From NCBI GenBank assembly GCA_002412765.1, contig DHVR01000032.1:4637-68636 (forward strand): DNA of 64,000 nucleotides. The letters are read 5' to 3'. This document shows, one piece after another, positions 1 through 7,957 of this stretch; position 1 is the first letter of the stretch; each line of letters starts with the position of its first letter. This stretch comes from Leptolinea sp. UBA5203. Its GTDB lineage: Bacteria; Chloroflexota; Anaerolineae; Anaerolineales; Anaerolineaceae. A model generated the notes under the pieces. It did no database searches, had not been told where the DNA came from, and saw only the letters and a list, made by a program, of their open reading frames with translations. The translations under genes were made by a program, and so were the position numbers.

Positions 1-1130
1 CTGAGCTATCCACTCAGGGTGCCGAAAGAGTGACTGAAACGGTCCAGGAAATGGAGCTGATCAAAGAAAAGGTCGATTCTTCTGCGATTCAGGTTCAAAA
101 AATGAGCGATATATCCAAACGGATCGGTATTATTGTGGATACGATTGAAGATATTGCCTCACAGACCCAAATGCTATCATTAAATGCTGCCATTGAAGCA
201 GCTCGGGCTGGAGAACACGGCAAAGGTTTTGCTGTGGTAGCGGAAGAAGTGGGTAAATTGGCCAGCCGCTCGGGACAGGCCACCCGGGAAATTGATACCC
301 TGGTCAAGGATATCCAGAAGAATATTTCTCAATCCATTGATGCGATGCAGATTAGCGCCAATGAGGCAGATCACGGAGTCAGAAAAGCCAATGACGCCGG
401 GAATGCCTTGAAACAAATTAAAGAAGCCATTGATACGGTTAGCGAACATGCAGCCAATTCGGAAGCGCTGGCTTTGAGCTTGATCAGCGCTTCGGAATTA
501 CTGGATACCCAAACCTCGGTGATTACTACTGTTGTGGAAGGGAACTTAACCTCTACTCAGCAGATGAAAGACAAATCGGTCCTGGTACAGGAAGTGGTTG
601 AGCAATTAGCCAGTATCGCGGAAGAGAATAGCGCGGCAGTCGAAGAGGTCTCTGCTTCAACAGAAGAAATGGCCGCACAAGCAGAGGAAGTCACCGAGTC
701 TTCTCAGTTCTTGTCAACCATGTCCGATTCGTTGGCTGTTCTCTTATCCCGTTTTTATTTGGGGGACGTAGATCAGGCAAAGGAAAGTCTTCCATTATTT
801 ATTCATACCCATGAAGAATGGGTAACGAACGCAGAAAAGATATCTGCGGGTGAAATAAATGTGAATGATGAGCTGTTACAGAAAATTCAAAGCAAATGCG
901 CTCTGGCAAAATGGATGGATGGAAGTGGCCGCGTGCTACTTTCCACATCGGACGGCTGCGATCAATTACAAACTACCCATGAACTATTCCACCAGCATGT
1001 TCTTGAAGTAGCCCGATTAGCGAAAGAAGGCCATATGGATCAAGCCAAAGAGGTTCTTAAGACAGTAAGAGAGGATTCCGTCGCTGTAATCAGCTGTTTA
1101 AAAAACCTGAGCATAGATATTTTGTCATAA
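1..1130 (+). CDS. methyl-accepting chemotaxis protein, C-terminal part with CZB domain (5' partial)
   Basis: The reading frame is already open at base 3, so the window begins inside the gene. The visible part carries the signalling domain of a chemoreceptor, including the hairpin tip ([18 protein letters not shown]), which contacts CheA and CheW, flanked by long coiled-coil helices. The last ~110 residues form a chemoreceptor zinc-binding (CZB) domain: counting from the GTG at 30, H259/H261, C290 in a CxLxKW-like motif, H317 and H321. CZB domains bind zinc and sense zinc or oxidants such as HOCl in known cases. A C-terminal CZB is usual for cytosolic receptors, but the missing N-terminus could hold membrane segments. 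No chemotaxis genes follow. Confidence 0.93.
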   Translation, partial: ELSTQGAERVTETVQEMELIKEKVDSSAIQVQKMSDISKRIGIIVDTIEDIASQTQMLSLNAAIEAARAGEHGKGFAVVAEEVGKLASRSGQATREIDTLVKDIQKNISQSIDAMQISANEADHGVRKANDAGNALKQIKEAIDTVSEHAANSEALALSLISASELLDTQTSVITTVVEGNLTSTQQMKDKSVLVQEVVEQLASIAEENSAAVEEVSASTEEMAAQAEEVTESSQFLSTMSDSLAVLLSRFYLGDVDQAKESLPLFIHTHEEWVTNAEKISAGEINVNDELLQKIQSKCALAKWMDGSGRVLLSTSDGCDQLQTTHELFHQHVLEVARLAKEGHMDQAKEVLKTVREDSVAVISCLKNLSIDILS

Positions 1131-1176
1131 AAGCAACGTTTTCAGCTTTCCCTATATCTGAATAAGTAAACAGAAA

Positions 1177-1207
1177 AAAACCTGAAGGATTGTTTCTTTC
1201 AGGTTTT
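1177..1207 (+). terminator. Rho-independent terminator after the chemoreceptor gene
   Basis: A 10-bp stem (AAAACCTGAA at 1177-1186 with TTCAGGTTTT at 1198-1207) lies 46 bases after the stop codon. It is A-rich before and T-rich after, so it could serve both strands. Confidence 0.75.
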
Positions 1208-1289
1208 ATGTATAATTAATCTGCAATTCCCCCCACTAATGATGTTACAATAACTAAATCCTACCTGAATAGAGATAAGGCATCATAAA

Positions 1290-2291
1290 ATGGAAACGAT
1301 TAAAATAGCAATTCCAATGGCAGGTTTTGGAACCCGGTTGCGTCCGCATACCTGGAGTAAGCCCAAACCGCTGGTCCCCATTGCCGGGAAAACAGTTTTG
1401 GATTTTGTTTTGGATCAGTTTCAAACCCTCCCGCAGTCCATTAAGAAAGAGTTTGTCTTTATTGTTGGACCTAACCAGCTTGAACAAATTCGTGCTTACA
1501 TGGAATGTGAATATCCCGACCTTACCGTCGATTATGCTGTGCAGCTTGAAATGCAGGGACAATCGCATGCGCTGTACGCGGCAAAGGAATTTTTGACCGG
1601 CCCCATGTTGATGACCTTCTCCGATACCTTGATTAAGACGGATTTATCCGCTTTGCCAAATGAAACTTTGGATGGCATTGCCTGGGTAAAATCCGTACCG
1701 GATCCGCGGAGGTTTGGGGTGGCGGTTGTCAATCAGGATCAGAAAATCAAGGAATTGATTGAAAAACCTGAAGATGCCAGCAACAATCTGGCAGTGGTTG
1801 GTTTTTATTATTTTAAGAGCGGTGAAGCGTTAATAAAAGCCATTGAAACCCAAATGGCTGCCAATACGATGCTGAAGAATGAATATTTTTTAGTGGACGC
1901 CATCAACGTTATGCTTTCAGAAGGCGCTGCCTTCAAAGTACGGGAAGTGGATACCTGGTTGGATGCCGGTACAGTGGATGCGGTACTGGAGACCAACGCT
2001 ATTTTATTGGATGGTCAACCCTCCACACCCGCTGAAAAATTCCCTCTGGCTCAAATTATCCCGCCGGTTTCCATTGCCGATTCTGCAAAAATCAGCCATG
2101 CTGTTATTGGTCCGTATGTATCCATTGGTCCGGATTGTGTGATTGAACGCGCTATTATTGAAGATACCATTATCTCCAGCGGCTCGGAAATTAAGAATGT
2201 GATTTGTTCCCATTCCTTAATTGGTGAGAATGTCGTCTGGCATGGACAAGGCCAAAAGACCAACCTGGGTGATACCGCCTGGATGAAGTAA
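1290..2291 (+). CDS. sugar-phosphate nucleotidyltransferase (NDP-sugar pyrophosphorylase type)
   Basis: This soluble enzyme should join a sugar 1-phosphate to an NTP, giving an NDP-sugar and pyrophosphate. The N-terminus has the signature nucleotide-binding loop (AGFGTRLRPHTWSKPKP, residues ~11-27), with the RxxP and KP elements of the RmlA/GlmU superfamily. The last ~80 residues contain repeated I-x-x-x-x hexapeptide-like turns (IGPYVSIGPDCVIERAII), a short left-handed beta helix. The length of 333 aa suits a single-domain transferase with a short helix rather than full GlmU. The gene stands alone between terminators, so the substrate cannot be read from context. Confidence 0.88.
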   Translation: METIKIAIPMAGFGTRLRPHTWSKPKPLVPIAGKTVLDFVLDQFQTLPQSIKKEFVFIVGPNQLEQIRAYMECEYPDLTVDYAVQLEMQGQSHALYAAKEFLTGPMLMTFSDTLIKTDLSALPNETLDGIAWVKSVPDPRRFGVAVVNQDQKIKELIEKPEDASNNLAVVGFYYFKSGEALIKAIETQMAANTMLKNEYFLVDAINVMLSEGAAFKVREVDTWLDAGTVDAVLETNAILLDGQPSTPAEKFPLAQIIPPVSIADSAKISHAVIGPYVSIGPDCVIERAIIEDTIISSGSEIKNVICSHSLIGENVVWHGQGQKTNLGDTAWMK

Positions 2292-2306
2292 ATTATTATT
2301 AACTTG

Positions 2307-2334
2307 CCTAAAGGTGTCTCAAAATTCCTTTAGG
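2307..2334 (+). terminator. Rho-independent terminator after the nucleotidyltransferase
   Basis: The stem CCTAAAGG (2307-2314) pairs with CCTTTAGG (2327-2334), followed by a T-rich stretch, 15 bases past the stop codon. Confidence 0.7.
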
Positions 2335-2433
2335 TAGTTTTGTATCTTGTTAGCCTGTAAAAAGGGCAACTACCAACCCATACTCACCATAAACTAACGG
2401 CAATTTTGCCCTGATTCAAGGAGTGTACACTGC

Positions 2434-3633
2434 ATGAGTCCATTATCCATCCAATTACCTGAACCTCCCAAACTGGATAAGAAGTATTTATCCAGGCGTA
2501 CCCAGGATTTAAAACCCTCCGGGATTCGTAAATTCTTTGACATTGCCGCGATGATGGATGATGTGATTTCGCTGGGCGTGGGCGAGCCGGATTTCACCAC
2601 CCCTGCTCCAATTTTAGAGGCTGGTATCGATTCCCTGATGAAAGGGGATACCCATTACACTTCCAATGCAGGTTTGGCAGAACTACGCGATGCCATGGCT
2701 GCCCACTTACAGAAGTTGTATGGGGTAACTTACAATCCCGCTACGGAGATATTGTTCTCCGTGGGCGGTTCCGAAGCACTTTACCTGGCAGCCACGGCAT
2801 TATTAAACCCAGGGGACGAAGTCATTATCCCCACACCTTGTTTTGTGGCCTATCAGGCGGAAGTTGCCTTGACGGGCGGCGTGCCGGTTGAGGTTCCTTG
2901 CTGCTTTGAAAATAATTTTGAACCGGATCCAAAGGAAATTGAAGCTGCCATCACCCCTAATACTAAGGCGATTTTATTGGGTTTTCCCTGCAACCCCACC
3001 GGTGCTGTAGCCAGCCGAGAAACGCTGCTGGCCATTGCGGCCCTGGCAGTAAAACACGATTTGATCGTTATTTCTGATGAGATCTATGATCGTCTGGTCT
3101 ATGGGGTGGAGCATGTCTGTTTTGCCGCCCTGCCGGGTATGTGGGAGCGCACCATCTTTTTGGGTGGTTTTTCCAAAGATTATGCCATGACCGGTTGGCG
3201 CATCGGCTTTGCCGCCGCTCCTGCCGGAATTTTACAGGGTATGCTGCGTGTGCATCAATATACCATTATGTCTGCTCCCACCATGGCGCAGCGGGGTGCA
3301 TTGGAAGCGCTGCTTACCGGTGAAAGTTATGTTTTGCAAATGAAGAAAGAATACGACCGCCGCCGGAAATTGATTGTTCGGCGATTAAACGAAATGGGTT
3401 TGCCCACCTTCGAACCCAAAGGCGCTTTTTATGCCTTCCCAAAAGTGGACGGCACGGGGCTGACCTCGGATGAATTTGCCACCCGTTTATTGGAAGAAGA
3501 AATGGTGGCGGTGGTGCCTGGGGAAGCCTTTGGCGCTGGTGGAGACGGCTACGTGCGCTGTTCCTATGCCACAGCCTATGAAAAAATTGAAGAAGCCATG
3601 AATCGTATGGAGCGTTTTGTCAAACGCCTGTAG
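2434..3633 (+). CDS. PLP-dependent class I/II aminotransferase
   Basis: A fold-type I aminotransferase of 399 aa, the standard length. Visible signatures are the N-terminal substrate loop (ISLGVGEPDFTTP, ~47-59), the PLP-phosphate site SVGGSEAL, the N-P-T-G element (PCNPTGAV), the Asp that contacts the pyridine nitrogen (SDEIYDRLVY), the Schiff-base lysine in GGFSKDYAMTGWRIG, and the carboxylate-binding Arg near the end (YVRCSYA). It most resembles the broad-specificity aspartate/aromatic/PatA group, and substrate preference cannot be told from sequence alone. The chosen ATG has AAGGAG about 11 bases upstream. It sits alone in its transcription unit. Confidence 0.9.
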   Translation: MSPLSIQLPEPPKLDKKYLSRRTQDLKPSGIRKFFDIAAMMDDVISLGVGEPDFTTPAPILEAGIDSLMKGDTHYTSNAGLAELRDAMAAHLQKLYGVTYNPATEILFSVGGSEALYLAATALLNPGDEVIIPTPCFVAYQAEVALTGGVPVEVPCCFENNFEPDPKEIEAAITPNTKAILLGFPCNPTGAVASRETLLAIAALAVKHDLIVISDEIYDRLVYGVEHVCFAALPGMWERTIFLGGFSKDYAMTGWRIGFAAAPAGILQGMLRVHQYTIMSAPTMAQRGALEALLTGESYVLQMKKEYDRRRKLIVRRLNEMGLPTFEPKGAFYAFPKVDGTGLTSDEFATRLLEEEMVAVVPGEAFGAGGDGYVRCSYATAYEKIEEAMNRMERFVKRL

Positions 3634-3680
3634 CTGAATAATCAATCAAAGAATTCTTGCACAAGTAAATTAAATACAGA

Positions 3681-3736
3681 AGCTGTTAAGAAAGGTAGCG
3701 GTAATTCATGAATTGCCGCTACCTTTCTTAACAGCT
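3681..3736. repeat. 56-bp near-perfect palindrome (GTAGCGG...CCGCTAC family)
   Basis: AGCTGTTAAGAAAGGTAGCG at 3681-3700 is mirrored at 3717-3736 around an ATTCATGAAT centre, with one mismatch. Related cores recur at 31105-31134 and 45370-45398, and the outer arm recurs near 42880. That distribution marks a dispersed repeat, although the structure could also stop transcription after the aminotransferase gene. Confidence 0.85.
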
Positions 3737-3816
3737 CCGTACCATTTGCCGGTGATAATTTGGATTATTTATCTATCGCAGGTCGTTTGTTTCCTTATAT
3801 GCAAGAGGTCTAATAC

Positions 3817-3852
3817 AAAAAGATGAGGAAAGTTATTTAGTCCTCATCTTTT
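3817..3852. terminator. bidirectional terminator at the end of the roadblock operon
   Basis: A 12-bp perfect stem (AAAAGATGAGGA at 3817-3828 with TCCTCATCTTTT at 3841-3852) is flanked by A and T runs. It lies 73 bases beyond the last gene of the minus-strand operon. Confidence 0.8.
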
Positions 3853-3925
3853 AATTTTATTCACTTGAAGGACTCAATATTTTTGAATTAATCTCTAAGC
3901 CTTCAATGGATTGAAATTGGGTTCT

Positions 3926-4411
3926 TTACATCGTTTCGATTAATTTAAGTTCCAGGGTACAGGTTTGAGTGGATTCTTCCCATTTTCGGCTGACAAATTG
4001 ACTTCGTGATCCTCGACCGAGATTCATGGCTGTAACAATGATGTTATAGGCGGGGCAGTAAAATGGCTGCACACCCATTTCTTCCAAAGAGGCTGTCCCT
4101 TTACTGTAGGAGCAATTCTGGCACGAAAACAGCAGCTTGTTCCCATCCACAGACCCATTGGCTGACGTAAACAAGCCGCCACCTTGTATCAGTAATCGGG
4201 TGACCTCGCTAAGAATATGTTCGGGGCTTTGCCCGTCAATATCGATTCCGGATTCGGAAGCCAGGTCCATCATTAATATTTCGCCAATCGTTGGGCAGGT
4301 AGCAAAAGAGGATTCGCCAAACAATTCCCACATACCCAAAGCCAACCCGTAAATTGTAAGTCCTTCAGTTTTCATAAGTTTCTCGTTTTTATTTTCAATA
4401 CTGAATGCCAT
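3926..4411 (-). CDS. hypothetical cysteine-containing protein, last gene of the roadblock operon
   Basis: A soluble 161-aa protein with no family I can name. Its middle holds a CxxC pair (FSCQNCSYSKG) and a further Cys-Pro (FYCPAYN) about 25 residues later. A conserved C-terminal strand (TCTLELKL) contains one more Cys. The cysteines suggest metal binding or a small-molecule sensor, as in V4R-like domains, but that is inference. The start is well supported by GAGGAG seven bases before the ATG. It is 39 bp downstream of a roadblock gene and co-directional with six related genes, so it probably works with the MglA-like GTPase switch. Confidence 0.8.
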   Translation of the reverse strand: MAFSIENKNEKLMKTEGLTIYGLALGMWELFGESSFATCPTIGEILMMDLASESGIDIDGQSPEHILSEVTRLLIQGGGLFTSANGSVDGNKLLFSCQNCSYSKGTASLEEMGVQPFYCPAYNIIVTAMNLGRGSRSQFVSRKWEESTQTCTLELKLIETM

Positions 4412-4450
4412 TTGGTTCTCCTCATTTGATGATTAGTTGCTCGATAAAAA

Positions 4451-4819
4451 TTATCGGGGAATTGCATCCCAAAGAGATTGAGCATATTCTTTAAGCAGCA
4501 TGCGTGCTACACCCAGGGAAGCATCCTTGGCCAAACCAAGCACTGCAAAATAAGTTGCATCACCTAATAATTGTGTCAGAACATAGGAATTATTATTGGT
4601 TATGAGGTTGTCATCTACATCTCCCAGATCCAGCTTTTCAGCTACCTTGCCTGCCAATTTATTCACCATGGATTGGCGGGCAGCCAGGGCATCAAAATCA
4701 CGTTCAATGCGATTTAAAAAAGCAATACTGAGACCATTTGAACCCACGATCAGCATGTAATAGAAGTCGCTGCCTAATTCGTTGTTGATTTCCTGCATAA
4801 GTTGATCAAGTTTAGCCAT
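4451..4819 (-). CDS. roadblock/LC7-like domain protein
   Basis: A single-domain protein of 122 aa with a roadblock/LC7-type pattern: an N-terminal helix, the strand FYYMLIVGSNGLSIAF, a long central helix (LAARQSMVNKLAGKVAEKL), two strands (NNNSYVLTQLLGDATYFAVLGL) and a C-terminal helix. Roadblock dimers bind small GTPases; MglB, the best known, is the GAP of MglA. It has no catalytic residues of its own. It is the sixth gene of the minus-strand operon beginning at 7611. Confidence 0.82.
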   Translation of the reverse strand: MAKLDQLMQEINNELGSDFYYMLIVGSNGLSIAFLNRIERDFDALAARQSMVNKLAGKVAEKLDLGDVDDNLITNNNSYVLTQLLGDATYFAVLGLAKDASLGVARMLLKEYAQSLWDAIPR

Positions 4820-4851
4820 TTCGCAATTCCTTATTAAAAAAACCAGGTTGG

Positions 4852-5583
4852 TTACCGTGGCATGACTTTGGCAATCCGCTCGGCGTAGATATTACTCATC
4901 AGGCGCAGATTTCCCAAAACGGCTGTCTTTCGATCAGCTATGACGCCCAGAAAGTGAGTTTTATCGGGCAGAAATGTCATCAGCAAATAGGCTTTTTGAG
5001 TTGTCAACAGATTATCTTCCATGGACGCGGTGCTGTCCACTTTAGTGACTGACGTATCCACTAGTTTGATAAGCAGAGTCATCTGTGCGCTCACTGAATC
5101 GATATCCACTTTTTCTGATGAAAAGGAAGCAATGGTGAATGCATCCATTCCTACTACAGTACTGGCAATGTGACCGGTAATCTCACTGCCCAATTCCTTT
5201 AGAATTCCTTCAATCTTAATCGCCATAGGTTCAAATCCCAATTCAATTGATTGATCCGCATTCAGGTCATCAACATTTATATTTTGCTCATCCAGGCGCC
5301 GCGCCCCTTCCAGCAGAATACCGGACCAATTATGCGTGATTGTATTTACCGGTGAGGTGATTCCTGCATCCAGCATGAAATCCCCATCTTCCCAACTGAT
5401 GAGTTGATAGATCGCCTCCTCTCCTTCTAGTGAACCACAGCTTGCATGGGTCATGTTTCCACCCTGGAAGAAAACCACTGCCGTTTGGTCGGCGTTATTT
5501 ATCGTCAAGCGGACGGTCTTTTGTTCCATGCAATTGTGTTGAATTAAATCAATTGCAGTCATATCTGATAGTTTACCTTGCAT
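4852..5583 (-). CDS. DUF4388 (PATAN-like) plus roadblock-like domain protein
   Basis: The first ~100 residues match the DUF4388/PATAN pattern: MQGKLSDMTAIDLIQ at the start, then a strand with FFQGGNMTHASCG, then GEEAIYQLISWEDGDFML. That domain is common in Chloroflexota, deltaproteobacterial and cyanobacterial signalling proteins. The remaining ~130 residues look like a divergent roadblock domain (MDAFTIASFS, then YLLMTFLPDKTHFLGVIAD). The fusion links a DUF4388 module to a GTPase-binding fold within the MglA operon, which suggests an effector or localisation factor. It is nine bases from the gene upstream. Confidence 0.83.
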   Translation of the reverse strand: MQGKLSDMTAIDLIQHNCMEQKTVRLTINNADQTAVVFFQGGNMTHASCGSLEGEEAIYQLISWEDGDFMLDAGITSPVNTITHNWSGILLEGARRLDEQNINVDDLNADQSIELGFEPMAIKIEGILKELGSEITGHIASTVVGMDAFTIASFSSEKVDIDSVSAQMTLLIKLVDTSVTKVDSTASMEDNLLTTQKAYLLMTFLPDKTHFLGVIADRKTAVLGNLRLMSNIYAERIAKVMPR

Positions 5584-5592
5584 GGTTAACTC

Positions 5593-5994
5593 TCATTTCC
5601 AATTCTTTGACCACACACGGCTGACTTCGTTCATCGTGTGGCTGGTTATGCGCCGATAGGATTGCTGCCGATTTGCCATTAAAACTGCCAGGGTAAGCTC
5701 ATGAGTACGAGCGGTAAAGGAGCGGCAAATTAATAATAAACCATCGCTATCCACAATACTGATCTCTGAGGTTGCAGAGATCCCCAATCTTTTTTCATTT
5801 TGAGAAATGGTTTTTTTTACCATGGAAATAGTCGCAGACAGTCGTTCGGTATCGATTCCTTCCCGTGTGGCATAGACCACTGGAAAACCATTGATATCAG
5901 TGACCATGGAAACCAAAAAATCCCCAGCCTGATTCATGTCTTCCAGTATTTTTGTCAGGGTATCTGTGGTTGATTGTTTTTCTTCTAGTGTCAT
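5593..5994 (-). CDS. roadblock/LC7 domain protein
   Basis: A 133-aa roadblock-type protein. It has the strand LVSMVTDINGFPVVYAT, a long helix (ATISMVKKTISQNEKRLGI), a strand pair (SEISIVDSDGLLLICRSF) and a C-terminal strand and helix (LTLAVLMANRQQSYRRI). The T/D-D-x-x-GFP element and the LxRxF end of strand 4 are shared with the neighbour at 6078-6449, so the two are probably tandem duplicates. It should bind the GTPase at 6464-7060 as homo- or heterodimer. Confidence 0.87.
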   Translation of the reverse strand: MTLEEKQSTTDTLTKILEDMNQAGDFLVSMVTDINGFPVVYATREGIDTERLSATISMVKKTISQNEKRLGISATSEISIVDSDGLLLICRSFTARTHELTLAVLMANRQQSYRRITSHTMNEVSRVWSKNWK

Positions 5995-6077
5995 TAGGTA
6001 AGTACCTGGAGGATCATGGGGGAATTATTTCCTTTAGGGATTAACTTAATTATAATAAAGGATTGAGTTTCTGTGAC

Positions 6078-6449
6078 TTAAAGTTCAAAGGTCTTTTGCA
6101 CGGCAACAATGGTTTGAGTCATCAGCCGGCGATAGGCTTGTTTCTTGGAAACGAGTAAAAGAGCCAATACCATTTCCACCCCTTTACTGGTAAAGGGACG
6201 GCAAACCATGAGATTGCCATTATCAAAATACAGGGTGAACTCAGAACTGATTGAAATCCCTAATTGTTCACTGGCCTGATTGGTTGCCCGTTGAAACAAT
6301 CCAATCACAGCAGCGAAGACTTCTTGATTTGTCTCGGCGTTGGATACGGCAGCAATGGGAAAACCTTCATGATCAGTGATTAGGCTGGAAATGAACCCCC
6401 CCTTTTCGTTTGTTTCAGCCAGAATGCTGGAAATGTTTTTTGAACCCAT
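6078..6449 (-). CDS. roadblock/LC7 domain protein
   Basis: This 123-aa protein is a clear paralogue of the next gene downstream: FISSLITDHEGFPIAAV matches its first strand and LMVCRPFTSKGVEMVLALLLVSK its last, and both end with a QxYRR helix. It lies 14 bp after the MglA-like gene, which is the classic mglB-mglA pairing although the order is reversed. A regulator of nucleotide state (GAP-like) is the likely role, inferred from the family. Confidence 0.88.
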   Translation of the reverse strand: MGSKNISSILAETNEKGGFISSLITDHEGFPIAAVSNAETNQEVFAAVIGLFQRATNQASEQLGISISSEFTLYFDNGNLMVCRPFTSKGVEMVLALLLVSKKQAYRRLMTQTIVAVQKTFEL

Positions 6450-6463
6450 TATTTTTTCCTCAC

Positions 6464-7060
6464 TTATACCATGCCGGTGTTCGGATTGAGTTGTATGGAT
6501 CGAATGGTCTCAGTGCAGATTGACTTTAAGGTTTCCGGTACACCTCTGCCATACACAGCCAGCGCATTGACCATCGTGAATCGTTCGATTTGAAGCAAGG
6601 CACGCATCTCTGTCTGCGAGATGGGATGCTCAACATCCTGTTTATTAAGTTGTATCACAATCGGCGTGTTTGCAGAAAGCTGCTGCTCTCGCATATGTAA
6701 TTGTAAATCATTCCAGGATTCTATATTCTCCTGAGCACGATTGCGGGTGGAATCGGCTACAAAAACAATTCCATCTGCCCCTTTGAGGACAACTTTGCGA
6801 CTGGCTTGATAGTAGATCTGTCCTGGCACGGTATAAAGCTGAACAATGGGCACCAAGCCACTGATCCGGCCCAATTCCAATTGGATAAAATCAAAGAAAA
6901 GAGTACGGTCTTCCGCATTCCTTAATGAAACCAGGTTGGAACGGCGATTGGGATCCGTATGCGAATGAATATATTCAAGATTGGTTGTCTTGCCGCTCAT
7001 AGCAGGGCCGTAATATACAATTTTAAGATTAAGTTGTCTTTTGGGATAATTAATAATCAT
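6464..7060 (-). CDS. MglA-like Ras-superfamily small GTPase
   Basis: A 198-aa GTPase of the MglA family. The P-loop GPAMSGKTT (18-26) follows KIVYY as in MglA. The switch II region TVPGQIYYQASRK starts at 77, with TVPGQ replacing the DxxG of most Ras proteins, another MglA hallmark. The G4 motif is NKQD (139-142). MglA proteins mark a cell pole and drive motility or protein localisation in Myxococcus and Thermus. Here the gene is surrounded by four or five roadblock proteins in one operon. No type IV pilus or gliding gene is in the window. Confidence 0.93.
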   Translation of the reverse strand: MIINYPKRQLNLKIVYYGPAMSGKTTNLEYIHSHTDPNRRSNLVSLRNAEDRTLFFDFIQLELGRISGLVPIVQLYTVPGQIYYQASRKVVLKGADGIVFVADSTRNRAQENIESWNDLQLHMREQQLSANTPIVIQLNKQDVEHPISQTEMRALLQIERFTMVNALAVYGRGVPETLKSICTETIRSIQLNPNTGMV

Positions 7061-7083
7061 GCGAGGATAATTCTCCTGCTCGG

Positions 7084-7611
7084 TTATAAGCTCCAGAGTT
7101 CATCCAGGCTTTTATTGATTTGATCCGCCAAGGTACTTTGGTCGTGATCCAAATCTGAGACAAACACATTATTTTCTGCTGGTTTTGCTGCAAGCTGGGC
7201 GATTAATTCAGCAGCACGGCGTATGACCAGACGGGTCCAACCTAAGGGTATGGAAGAAGACACTTTAAACATCAGCACCAGGTATTCGCCTGCATCAATG
7301 ATCCAGGTATTTACCTGGGGGCCCTCTCGCAGGATCATTTGGTAATGATGATATTCCCCCATCAAGCGAGCCATCTCCTGGCTTGCAGCCAAATCACTTG
7401 CTACTAAGGCTCCCAACGCCACAGGATCTGCTTGTTCACGCTTGCCATGGAAAGTAATTAATTGTCCGCTGTTATCAGTGAGCAAAATATATTGAGCAGG
7501 AATTTTTTCCATCAACCCACTGAGGATTTTATCAATAGCCTGATCAAGTGCTGGCGTGAAGACCAGACCACAGCGCATCATTGTGCTGGCTTCAGTCTTG
7601 GAAATTTGCAT
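7084..7611 (-). CDS. roadblock-like protein, first gene of the MglA operon
   Basis: A 175-aa protein whose residues ~30-140 follow the roadblock pattern (AQYILLTDNSGQLITFHGK, then the LGALVASDLAASQEM helix, then WIIDAGEYLVLMFKVS). It has an extra N-terminal helix and a ~35-residue acidic tail (DLDHDQSTLADQ) that the other roadblock proteins here lack. It is 23 bp upstream of the GTPase gene. The ATG at 7611 is preceded by AAGGAC. Confidence 0.84.
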   Translation of the reverse strand: MQISKTEASTMMRCGLVFTPALDQAIDKILSGLMEKIPAQYILLTDNSGQLITFHGKREQADPVALGALVASDLAASQEMARLMGEYHHYQMILREGPQVNTWIIDAGEYLVLMFKVSSSIPLGWTRLVIRRAAELIAQLAAKPAENNVFVSDLDHDQSTLADQINKSLDELWSL

Positions 7612-7957
7612 TTTATACTTTGTCCTTGATAATAAAATACAGGGTTATGATTTATACATATCCCCCATAGCATACACTCTAAAGGGAAGATCAAACTCTG
7701 ATTCTTAATCTGATAAACCTATCTGTAATTCTAATTTTACTGTAAGAATTTTCTAAATTGCTTAACACTTCTGAAAGGTATCTTTCATAGAATGCACTTT
7801 TTTTTGAGGATGGGCTTCATCAAGAAGAATTGTGGGTTATATTCAACTTCTCCAGGTGGAATGTAGCAATGTTATAGGACTGCCTCTTATTTAATTAATC
7901 TGAACAATGGTACAATTTTTGACAAATAATCTTATGGATACAGCGGGAAGAATGCGG
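7612..7957. other. divergent intergenic region between the roadblock operon and gatB
   Basis: This AT-rich stretch must hold the promoters of both the minus-strand operon and gatB, but I see no convincing -35/-10 pair. An upstream frame extension of gatB covers 7907-7957 without protein-like conservation. Confidence 0.5.
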
